Assembly (NCBI GenBank): GCA_963693305.1
Contig: OY855906.1
Span: 22,404,789-22,468,788 of the forward strand
Reading direction: 5' to 3'
Source of the DNA: Meandrina meandrites
Taxonomy: Eukaryota > Cnidaria > Anthozoa > Scleractinia > Meandrinidae
DNA length: 64,000 nt
In this document: positions 36,511 to 47,551 of the stretch, piece after piece
Position numbering within the stretch: position 1 is the first letter of the stretch
Layout of the letters: each line of letters opens with the position of its first letter
The notes under the pieces: model-generated
The model's database searches: none
The model's input: the letters and a program-made list of their open reading frames with translations, nothing else
What the model was told of the DNA's origin: nothing
Position numbers and translations under genes: made by a program

Positions 36511-39500
36511 CTTAAAGGCAGGCAAACGATGATAAACGGTGGAAAACGAAGTTAAGGGTAGGTAAACGAAGTTAATCGTAGGCAAACGAAGTTAAACGTA
36601 GGAAAACGAAGATAAACGTGGGAAAACGAAGTTCAGCCAAGCAGAACGTTTGCTACGTTCATCTTCGTTTTCCTACGTTTATCGTCCTTTGCCTACCTTT
36701 TCCTCGCTTGCAAACGTTTAACTTCGTTTACCTACGGTTTACCTTTATTTGCCGAAGTTTAATTTCGCTTGCCTTTGTTTAACTTCGTTTGCCTACGTTT
36801 ATCGTCGTTTTGCTACCTTTAAGTTCGTTTACCTTTATCGTCGTTTGCCTACGTTTAACTTCGTTTGTCCTAAGTTTAACATTGTTTGTCTACCTTTAAC
36901 TTCGTTCGCCTTCGTTTAACCTCGTATATCGTCGTTTACCTACGTTTAACTTCGTTTACCTAAGTTTATCAATGTTTTTCTACCTTTAACTTCGTTTGCC
37001 TACGTTTGTTTTCGTTTGCCTACGTTTAACTTCGTTTGCCTAAGTTTAACATCGTTTGTCTACCTTTAACTTCGTTTGCCTTCGTTTAACCTCGTATATC
37101 GTCGTTTACCTACGTTTAACTTCGTTTACCTAAGTTTATCAATGTTTTTCTACCTTTAACTTCGTTTGCCTACGTTTAACTTCGTTTATCTTCGATTCTC
37201 TACGTTCACCTTTCATTGCTTCGTTTAACTTCGCGTCTCCACGTTTAGCTTCGTTTACCTACGTTCAACTTCCTTTGGCTACGTTTATTGTCGTTTGCCT
37301 ACGTTTAACTTCGTTTGCCTACCTTTAACTTCGTTTGTGTACGTTTAATTTCATTGGCCTAAGTTTAACTTCTTTTTTTGCGTTAAAATTCGTTTGCCTA
37401 CGGCCTTTAACTTCGTTTCGCTACGTTTAACTTCTTTCGCCTACGTTTATCGTGGTTTGCCTACGTTAACTTTATTGTAAAAAAACGTTTATCGTCCTTT
37501 GCCTACGTTTACTTCGTTTGCCAACGTTTAACTTCGCTTACCTACGTTTACCTTCATTTGCCGAAGTTTAACTTCGTTTGCCTTCAATTAACTTTGTTTG
37601 CCTTCGTTTAACTTCGTTTGCCTACGTTTATGCTCGTTTGGCTACGTTTAGTTTCGTTTACCTACGTTTATCGTCGTTTGCCTGCAGTTAACTTCGTTTG
37701 CCTGCGTTTAACATCGTTTGACTACCTTTAACTTCGTTCGCCTACGTTTGTTCTCGTTTGCCTACGTTTAACTTCGTTTGCCTACGTTTATCGTTGTTTG
37801 CCTACGTTAACTTTGTTGTAAAAGAACGTACGCAAAGGAAGTAAAACATAGGCAAACGAAGTTAAACGTAAGCAAACGACGATAAACGGAGGAAAACAAA
37901 GTTAAGCGAAGGAAAACGTTTCCCAACGTTTAACTTCGTTTACCAACGTTTACCTTCATGTGCCGAAGTTTAAATTCGTTTGCCTTCGTTTAACTTCGTT
38001 TGCCTACGTTTCTCGTTTGGCTACGGTTAAGTTCGTTTACCTACGTTTATCGTCGTTTGGCTGCGTTTAACTTCGTTTGTCCTAAGTTTAACATCGTTTG
38101 ACTACCTTGAAGTTCGTTGGCCTACGTTTAACTTCGTTTACCTAAGTTTATCATTGTTTTTTTTTACCTTTAACTTCGTTTGTTTTTGTTTATCCTGGTT
38201 TGCCTACATTTAAGTTCGTGTCTCTACGTTTAACCTCGTTTCCCTACGTTTAACTTCGTTGAACTTCGTTTTTCTACGTTCAACTTCGTTTGCCTGTGTT
38301 CATCGTTGATTGCCTACCTTTAACTTTGTTTGTCTACGTTTAACTTCGTTCGCCTACCTTTGTCTTCGTTTGCCTACGTTTAATTTCGTTAAATGTGGCC
38401 AAACGAACTTAAATGTAGGGAACCAAACTTAAAGGCAGGCAAACGATGATAAACGGTGGAAAACGAAGTTAAGGGTAGGTAAACGAAGTTAATCGTAGGC
38501 AAACGAAGTTAAACGTAGGGAAACGAAGATAAACGTGGGAAAACGAAGTTCAGCGAAGGAGAACGTTTGCTACGTTCATCTTCGTTTTCCTACGTTTATC
38601 GTCCTTTGCCTACCTTTTCCTCGCTTGCAAACGTTTAACTTCGTTTACCTACGGTTTACCTTTATTTGCCGAAGTTTAATTTCGCTTGCCTTTGTTTAAC
38701 TTCGTTTGCCTACGTTTATCCTCGTTTTGCTACCTTTAAGTTCGTTTACCTTTATCGTCGTTTGCCTACGTTTAACTTCGTTTGCCTAAGTTTAACATCG
38801 TTTGTCTACCTTTAACTTCGTTTGCCTTCGTTTAACCTCGTATATCGTCGTTTACCTACGTTTAACTTCGTTTGCCTAAGTTTAACATCGTTTGTCTACC
38901 TTTAACTTCGTTTGCCTACGTTTAACTTCGTTTATCTTCGATTCTCTACGTTCACCTTTCATTGCTTCGTTTAACTTCGCGTCTCCACGTTTAGCTTCGT
39001 TTACCTACGTTCAACTTCCTTTGGCTACGTTTATTGTCGTTTGCCTACGTTTAACTTCGTTTGCCTACCTTTAACTTCGTTTGTGTACGTTTAATTTCAT
39101 TGGCCTAAGTTTAACTTCTTTTTTTGCGTTAAAATTCGTTTGCCTACGGCCTTTAACTTCGTTTCGCTACGTTTAACTTCTTTCGCCTACGTTTATCGTG
39201 GTTTGCCTACGTTAACTTTATTGTAAAAAAACGTTTATCGTCCTTTGCCTACGTTTACTTCGTTTGCCAACGTTTAACTTCGCTTACCTACGTTTACCTT
39301 CATTTGCCGAAGTTTAACTTCGTTTGCCTTCAATTAACTTTGTTTGCCTTCGTTTAACTTCGTTTGCCTACGTTTATGCTCGTTTGGCTACGTTTAGTTT
39401 CATTTACCTACGTTTATCGTCGTTTGCCTGCAGTTAACTTCGTTTGCCTGCGTTTAACATCGTTTGACTACCTTTAACTGCGTTCGCCTACGTTTGTTCT

Positions 39501-42500
39501 CGTTTGCCTACGTTTAACTTCGTTTGCCAACGTTTATCGTTGTTTGCCTACGTTAACTTTGTTGTAAAAAAACGTACGCAAAGGAAGTAAAACATAGGCA
39601 AACGAAGTTAAACGTAAGCAAACGACGATAAACGGAGGAAAACAAAGTTAAACGTAGGCAAACGAAGTTAAGCGAAGGAAAACGTTTCCCAACGTTTAAC
39701 TTCGTTTACCAACGTTTACCTTCATGTGCCGAAGTTTAAATTCGTTTGCCTTCGTTTAACTTCGTTTGCCTACGTTTCTCGTTTGGCTACGGTTAAGTTC
39801 GTTTACCTACGTTTATCGTCGTTTGGCTGCGTTTAACTTCGTTTGTCCTAAGTTTAACATCGTTTGACTACCTTGAAGTTCGTTGGCCTACGTTTAACTT
39901 CGTTTACCTAAGTTTATCATTGTTTTTTTTTACCTTTAACTTCGTTTGCTTTTGTTTATCCTGGTTTGCCTACATTTAAGTTCGTGTCTCTACGTTTAAC
40001 CTCGTTTGCCTACGTTTAACTTCGTTGAACTTCGTTTTTCTACGTTCAACTTCGTTTGCCTGTGTTCATCGTTGATTGCCTACCTTTAACTTTGTTTGTC
40101 TACGTTTAACTTCGTTCGCCTACCTTTGTCTTCGTTTGCCTACGTTTAATTTCGTTAAATGTGGCCAAACGAACTTAAATGTAGGGAACCAAACTTAAAG
40201 GCAGGGAAACGATGATAAACGGTGGAAAACGAAGTTAAGGGTAGGTAAACGAAGTTAATCGTAGGCAAACGAAGTTAAACGTAGGGAAACGAAGATAAAC
40301 GTGGGAAAACGAAGTTCAGCGAAGGAGAACGTTTGCTACGTTCATCTTCGTTTTCCTACGTTTATCGTCCTTTGCCTACCTTTTCCTCGCTTGCAAACGT
40401 TTAACTTCGTTTACCTACGGTTTACCTTTATTTGCCGAAGTTTAATTTCGCTTGCCTTTGTTTAACTTCGTTTGCCTACGTTTATCCTCGTTTTGCTACC
40501 TTTAAGTTCGTTTACCTTTATCGTCGTTTGGCTGCGTTTAACTTCGTTTGTCCTAAGTTTAACATCGTTTGACTACCTTGAAGTTCGTTGGCCTACGTTT
40601 AACTTCGTTTACCTAAGTTTATCATTGTTTTTTTTTACCTTTAACTTCGTTTGCTTTTGTTTATCCTGGTTTGCCTACATTTAAGTTCGTGTCTCTACGT
40701 TTAACCTCGTTTGCCTACGTTTAACTTCGTTGAACTTCGTTTTTCTACGTTCAACTTCGTTTGCCTGTGTTCATCGTTGATTGCCTACCTTTAACTTTGT
40801 TTGTCTACGTTTAACTTCGTTCGCCTACCTTTGTCTTCGTTTGCCTACGTTTAATTTCGTTAAATGTGGCCAAACGAACTTAAATGTAGGGAACCAAACT
40901 TAAAGGCAGGCAAACGATGATAAACGGTGGAAAACGAAGTTAAGGGTAGGTAAACGAAGTTAATCGTAGGCAAACGAAGTTAAACGTAGGGAAACGAAGA
41001 TAAACGTGGGAAAACGAAGTTCAGCGAAGGAGAACGTTTGCTACGTTCATCTTCGTTTTCCTACGTTTATCGTCCTTTGCCTACCTTTTCCTCGCTTGCA
41101 AACGTTTAACTTCGTTTACCTACGGTTTACCTTTATTTGCCGAAGTTTAATTTCGCTTGCCTTTGTTTAACTTCGTTTGCCTACGTTTATCCTCGTTTTG
41201 CTACCTTTAAGTTCGTTTACCTTTATCGTCGTTTGCCTACGTTTAACTTCGTTTGCCTAAGTTTAACATCGTTTGTCTACCTTTAACTTCGTTTGCCTTC
41301 GTTTAACCTCGTATATCGTCGTTTACCTACGTTTAACTTCGTTTGCCTAAGTTTAACATCGTTTGTCTACCTTTAACTTCGTTTGCCTTCGTTTAACCTC
41401 GTATATCGTCGTTTACCTACGTTTAACTTCGTTTACCTAAGTTTATCAATGTTTTTCTACCTTTAACTTCGTTTGCCTACGTTTAACTTCGTTTATCTTC
41501 GATTCTCTACGTTCACCTTTCATTGCTTCGTTTAACTTCGCGTCTCCACGTTTAGCTTCGTTTACCTACGTTCAACTTCCTTTGGCTACGTTTATTGTCG
41601 TTTGCCTACGTTTAACTTCGTTTGCCTACCTTTAACTTCGTTTGTGTACGTTTAATTTCATTGGCCTAAGTTTAACTTCTTTTTTTGCGTTAAAATTCGT
41701 TTGCCTACGGCCTTTAACTTCGTTTCGCTACGTTTAACTTCTTTCGCCTACGTTTATCGTGGTTTGCCTACGTTAACTTTATTGTAAAAAAACGTTTATC
41801 GTCCTTTGCCTACGTTTACTTCGTTTGCCAACGTTTAACTTCGCTTACCTACGTTTACCTTCATTTGCCGAAGTTTAACTTCGTTTGCCTTCAATTAACT
41901 TTGTTTGCCTTCGTTTAACTTCGTTTGCCTACGTTTATGCTCGTTTGGCTACGTTTAGTTTCATTTACCTACGTTTATCCTCGTTTGCCTGCAGTTAACT
42001 TCGTTTGCCTGCGTTTAACATCGTTTGACTACCTTTAACTACGTTCGCCTACGTTTGTTCTCGTTTGCCTACGTTTAACTTCGTTTGCCAACGTTTATCG
42101 TTGTTTGCCTACGTTAACTTTGTTGTAAAAAAACGTACGCAAAGGAAGTAAAACATAGGCAAACGAAGTTAAACGTAAGCAAACGACGATAAACGGAGGA
42201 AAACAAAGTTAAACGTAGGCAAACGAAGTTAAGCGAAGGAAAACGTTTCCCAACGTTTAACTTCGTTTACCAACGTTTACCTTCATGTGCCGAAGTTTAA
42301 ATTCGTTTGCCTTCGTTTAACTTCGTTTGCCTACGTTTCTCGTTTGGCTACGGTTAAGTTCGTTTACCTACGTTTATCGTCGTTTGGCTGCGTTTAACTT
42401 CGTTTGTCCTAAGTTTAACATCGTTTGACTACCTTGAAGTTCGTTGGCCTACGTTTAACTTCGTTTACCTAAGTTTATCATTGTTTTTTTTTACCTTTAA

Positions 42501-44870
42501 CTTCGTTTGCTTTTGTTTATCCTGGTTTGCCTACATTTAAGTTCGTGTCTCTACGTTTAACCTCGTTTGCCTACGTTTAACTTCGTTGAACTTCGTTTTT
42601 CTACGTTCAACTTCGTTTGCCTGTGTTCATCGTTGATTGCCTACCTTTAACTTTGTTTGTCTACGTTTAACTTCGTTCGCCTACCTTTGTCTTCGTTTGC
42701 CTACGTTTAATTTCGTTAAATGTGGCCAAACGAACTTAAATGTAGGGAACCAAACTTAAAGGCAGGCAAACGATGATAAACGGTGGAAAACGAAGTTAAG
42801 GGTAGGTAAACGAAGTTAATCGTAGGCAAACGAAGTTAAACGTAGGGAAACGAAGATAAACGTGGGAAAACGAAGTTCAGCGAAGGAGAACGTTTGCTAC
42901 GTTCATCTTCGTTTTCCTACGTTTATCGTCCTTTGCCTACCTTTTCCTCGCTTGCAAACGTTTAACTTCGTTTACCTACGGTTTACCTTTATTTGCCGAA
43001 GTTTAATTTCGCTTGCCTTTGTTTAACTTCGTTTGCCTACGTTTATCCTCGTTTTGCTACCTTTAAGTTCGTTTACCTTTATCGTCGTTTGCCTACGTTT
43101 AACTTCGTTTGCCTAAGTTTAACATCGTTTGTCTACCTTTAACTTCGTTTGCCTTCGTTTAACCTCGTATATCGTCGTTTACCTACGTTTAACTTCGTTT
43201 GCCTAAGTTTAACATCGTTTGTCTACCTTTAACTTCGTTTGCCTTCGTTTAACTTCGTATATCGTCGTTTACCTACGTTTAACTTCGTTTACCTAAGTTT
43301 ATCAATGTTTTTCTACCTTTAACTTCGTTTGCCTACGTTTAACTTCGTTTATCTTCGATTCTCTACGTTCACCTTTCATTGCTTCGTTTAACTTCGCGTC
43401 TCCACGTTTAGCTTCGTTTACCTACGTTCAACTTCCTTTGGCTACGTTTATTGTCGTTTGCCTACGTTTAACTTCGTTTGCCTACCTTTTACTTCGTTTG
43501 TGTACGTTTAATTTCATTCGCCTAAGTTTAACTTCTTTTTTTGCGTTAGAATTCGATTGCCTACGGCCTTTAACTTCGTTTCGCTACGTTTAACTTCTTT
43601 CGCCTACGTTTATCGTGGTTTGCCTACGTTAACTTTATTGTAAAAAAACGTTTATCGTCCTTTGCCTACGTTTACTTCGTTTGCCAACGTTTAACTTCGC
43701 TTACCTACGTTTACCTTCATTTGCCGAAGTTTAACTTCGTTTGCCTTCAATTAACTTTGTTTGCCTTCGTTTAACTTCGTTTGCCTACGTTGATGCTCGT
43801 TTGGCTACGTTTAGTTTCGTTTACCTACGTTTATCGTCGTTTGCCTGCAGTTAACTTCGTTTGCCTGCGTTTAACATTGTTTGACAACCTTTAACTTCGC
43901 TCGCCTACGTTTGTTCTCGTTTGCCTACGTTTAACTTCGTTTGCCAACGTTTATCGTTGTTTGCCTACGTTAACTTTGTTGTAAAAAAACGTACGCAAAG
44001 GAAGTAAAACGTAGGCAAACGAAGTTAAACGTAAGCAAACGACGATAAACGGAGGAAAACAAAGTTAAACGTAGGCAAACGAAGTTAAACGAAGGAAAAC
44101 GTTTGCCAACGTTTAACTTCGTTTACCAACGTTTACCTTCATGTGCCGAAGTTTAAATTCGTTTGCCTTCGTTTAACTTCGTTTTCCTACGTTTCTCGTT
44201 TGGCTACGGTTAAGTTCGTTTACCTACGTTTATCGTCGTTTGGCTGCGTTTAACTTCGTTTGTCCTAAGTTTAACATCGTTTGACTACCTTGAAGTTCGT
44301 TGGCCTACGTTCAACTTCGTTTACCTAAGTTTATCATTGTTTTTTTACCTTTAACTTCGTTTGCTTTTGTTTAACCCGGTTTGCCTACATTTAAGTTCGT
44401 GTCTCTACGTTTAACCTCGTTTGCCTACGTTTAACTTCGTTGAACTTCGTTTCTCTAGCTTCAACTTCGTTTGCCTGTGTTCATCGTTGATTGCCTACCT
44501 TTAACTTTGTTTGTCTACGTTTAACTTCGTTCGCCTACCTTTGTCTTCGTTTGCGTACGTTTAATTTCGTTTCCTTACGGACTTTAACTTCGTTTGCCTA
44601 CGCTTAACTTTGATTCCCTACGGCCCTTAACTTCGTTTGCCTTTGTTTTACTTCGTTTGCCTACGTTTATCCTCGTTTGACTATGTTTAAGTTCTTTTAC
44701 CTACCTTTATCGTCGTTTGCCTGCGTTTAACTTCGTTTGCCTAAGTTTAGCATCGTTTGTCTACCCTTAACTTCGTTTGCCTACGTTTATCCTCGTTTGG
44801 CTACGTCTAACATCGTTTACCTACGTTTATCGTCGTTTGCCTCCGTTTAACTTCGTTAGCCTAAGTTAAT
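36511..44870. repeat. Decamer-based satellite block B
   Basis: Same satellite as block A. The higher-order marker CTTAAAGGCAGGCAAACGAT (one copy has a GGGAAACG variant) occurs at 36,511, 38,428, 40,194, 40,899 and 42,755, so spacings are 1,917, 1,766, 705 and 1,856 bp, with the last unit running about 2.1 kb to 44,870. The 705-bp unit is an internal deletion product. The last unit closely matches the last unit of block A (both have the cggtttgcctacatttaagt and cttacggactttaactt phrases). The block starts directly after the end of the first 2-kb segment. Confidence 0.95.
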
Positions 44871-46903
44871 AGCAGAGCTCCTTCGCGCGAAGCGCTAGCA
44901 GAGCACCATGGGTAAGAATTTTTGGTAAACCCATGAGGCCGAGAAAATTTGGTGCGTACGCCCGCCCGCCCTCGCGCGTCTACAGACTCTCGGAGAGCGG
45001 GAGTGGCGTCCTAAGGCAGCCCGACCGGGGATGGTGTGAGGAAAATAGGAAAGTCAGAGAAAAGTAACAAATACTCCAGAAAAATAGGTGTGAAAAAACT
45101 GGGAAAAAGTAAGTTCCAGAAAAAAGTCGGAAAAAAATTTGAGAAAAAAAAGCAGGGAGAATTTGGTGAAATCGTCAGAAAAATCGATAAAAACGTCAGA
45201 AGATATTCGTGAAACTGTCGGAAAATAATTGACAGGAAATTCGAAAAAATAGAACAATAATCGAAAATAATCGAGAAAAATGTCAAAAAAAGGTGAGAAA
45301 AAGTTTTTTTCTCGGCTCTTTCTCGTCTTTTTTCTCCTCTTGTTTTCCCGCCTTTTTTCCGAAAATTTTAATTAAATTCTAAACCCGACATTGTTTACTT
45401 TCTCTCCGGTTTTTACATGAATTTTTTTCCTTTTTTTTCCTGGAGGTTATTTTTTTCCTGACTATTACTCGCCTTTTCTCTTGTTTTTTTTGTCCAGTTT
45501 TATCTCCAATTTTTTTCCAACTTTTTTTCGTGAAACTCTTTTCCGATTTCCTATTCCAGAAAAGAGTTGGAAAAAAAATTACGAAAGAAAGAAGAGAAAA
45601 AAGTCCTTTTATTTTTCCTGACTTTTTCTCGCCTTTTGTCTTGTTTTTTTCAGCTTTTATCTCCAATTTTTTTCCCGACTATAATAGGAAAGTCAGAAAA
45701 AAGTAAAAAAAAAACCTCAAGGAAAGAAGGCGGAGAAAAATGGGGAAAAAGTAAAATGCAGAAAAAGTCAGAAAAATTTTTTTGAGAAAACAAGGCAGGG
45801 AGAATTGGGTTAAAAAGTTGAGAAAAAATTTGGGAAAACGTCCGAAAAATCCATAATAAACCCCTTATCACTTTTCTTTCCCAATCTTAACAATCCTTGT
45901 CCCTTTTTGGTTTATTATTTCTTCTTTGATGTTTTTTCAGCTTAGTAAACTATTATTTTGAGGTTTCCTTCTGTGTGAAAGCATTTCTGTGCAACGCATA
46001 ATAACCCTATATCACTTTTTAAGTTATTCATTCGTAATCCGTCTCAATCTTTCCCAATCTTAACCATCCTTGTTCCTCTTTGGTTTATTACTTCTTCTTT
46101 GATGTTTTTCTACCTTAGAGAGCTATTATTTTGAGGTTTCCTTCTCTGTGAAAGCATTTCTGTGTAACGCATAATAGCCCTACATAACTTTTCAAGTTCT
46201 TCGTTCGTAATCCGTCTAAATCTTTCCCAATCTTAACCACCCTCGTTCGTGTTTGGTTTATTATTACTTCTTTGGTGTTTTTCAACCGAGCAAACTATTA
46301 TTTGGAAGTTTCTTTTGATTTGAAAGTAAAACTTGACATAGCATCTAAACAGCAAATCTATTTCGACGAGGTGCTCACGTTTGAAATCAAATTCACTTCA
46401 GCGGTTAATTTACCTTCAACTTTTAGTTGATAATTTTCTCAGCACCACTTTTTTAAAAACTAAAACCTTTATCTTTTTAAACAGTATTTCTGTTGTTTTA
46501 AGGTATTTAAATAGAAAGACGAAAAGAGAAGAAATGGCAATAGATTTTTAACATTAATACTACATAGCTTATTTTTGTGGCAAATGATAAATAGAATTGT
46601 CCAGAGTTTTGTGGGTAGAACGTGTGTTTTGTTTCTCGAATTTATAGCGGGTACATTTCATTTCATATTACATAACGAGTAGGCCTCTTTAGAAAGACAA
46701 AATAAAGATTGAGCAAACCTCCAACATCGTTCCCAGGGTCCTCTCCTCTGAGAGAGACTGGAAGGAGGTTGTGCAAACCTCAATTTCAAAACTGCGCCTG
46801 CTAATTGATGGTTTGCAACCACTTGACAAGGCGGCCATGTTGGTGGATAAGACAAACCTTTTTCGCAGAATTTGCATAATAATTTCCAAGCGGAGGAAAA
46901 CAC
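44871..46903. repeat. Copy 2 of tandem duplication with the empty transposon site
   Basis: Contains 44,871-44,934 (equal to 31,399-31,463) joined directly to the 2-kb segment. At 44,931-44,936 it reads CCATGA, the uninterrupted target of the THAP transposon. It includes the second purine/pyrimidine array (45,039-45,859). It ends at GGAGGAAAACA, after which new sequence (CTTTTTTCATGTCC) begins. Confidence 0.95.
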
Positions 46904-47190
46904 TTTTTTCATGTCCAATAGCATGGCTGCTGTAACGTAGGCTGCAAGCCAGCACATTTTTTGCTGACCCTCCCCCCACCCCCTTACCCACTTCCTTTAT
47001 TAACTTATTGACTATGCGTGCAGAAATCTACTTGACCCCTCCCCATCCCCTGCCTTCTTTTTCCAGTTCTACACCTTCGCCCTATTAATATTTGACTAGA
47101 AAAAATCCAAATCGAAAAACGCTTGTGAAACTCAGAATTAGTAATCACAAACTCCTGATTGAAACAGGAAGATATAACAATATCTCCAGA

Positions 47191-47376
47191 ACACACATAT
47201 AAACTACTAGTTCTGGCGCATCGAGTAGAACAAAAGCTTCATGATATCTAACAAACCTGTTTTCTCAAGAAACTCGTCTCCCATGCTCGCCTCGTTTCTT
47301 GAGAAAAAGCTTTGTTAGATATCATGAAGCTTTTGTTCTACTCGATGCGCCAGAACCCAGTAGTTTAAATGTGTGT
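47191..47376. repeat. Long hairpin upstream of the polymerase relic
   Basis: The left arm is 47,191-47,273 and the right arm 47,294-47,376, with a loop of about 20 nt (TCGTCTCCCATGCTCGCCTC). The core of the arms (TTCTGGCGCATCGAGTAGAA and AAGCTTCATGATATCTAACA with their complements) is nearly perfect. The outer ends (ACACACAT) pair with a few mismatches. It lies about 175 bp before the first codon of the polymerase pseudogene. It could be a small foldback element or a structural part of the Polinton relic. Confidence 0.9.
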
Positions 47377-47551
47377 GAGAAAATAACGCAAACATGGAAG
47401 TAAACAAAGCGCGTGACCCCAAGCCTATCGAGCGAGCGGATGTGCCACAAAAATATTCCCTGTTGAAGAAATGTCTGCACTGTCTATATGCAAAAGTGCG
47501 CTAGAATTATTTTCCAATTGAAGAATTATCTGCACAAGTATATACGCCGAG
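47377..47551. other. Upstream region of the polymerase relic
   Basis: Short non-coding stretch before the ATG at 47,552. No TATA-like site stands out. Confidence 0.4.

Noticed and set aside
36259..36585. 108-aa minus-strand frame at the end of the first 2-kb segment
   Set aside because: Its N-terminal part lies in satellite sequence and differs from the equivalent frame at 46,658-46,957, so it is not a conserved protein.
22924..40684. Many 60-90 aa plus-strand open frames in the satellite (FVCLRLTSF-like)
   Set aside because: A 10-bp repeat read in triplets gives a 10-residue period. The frames follow the repeat, break at every length change and lack any non-repeat part.
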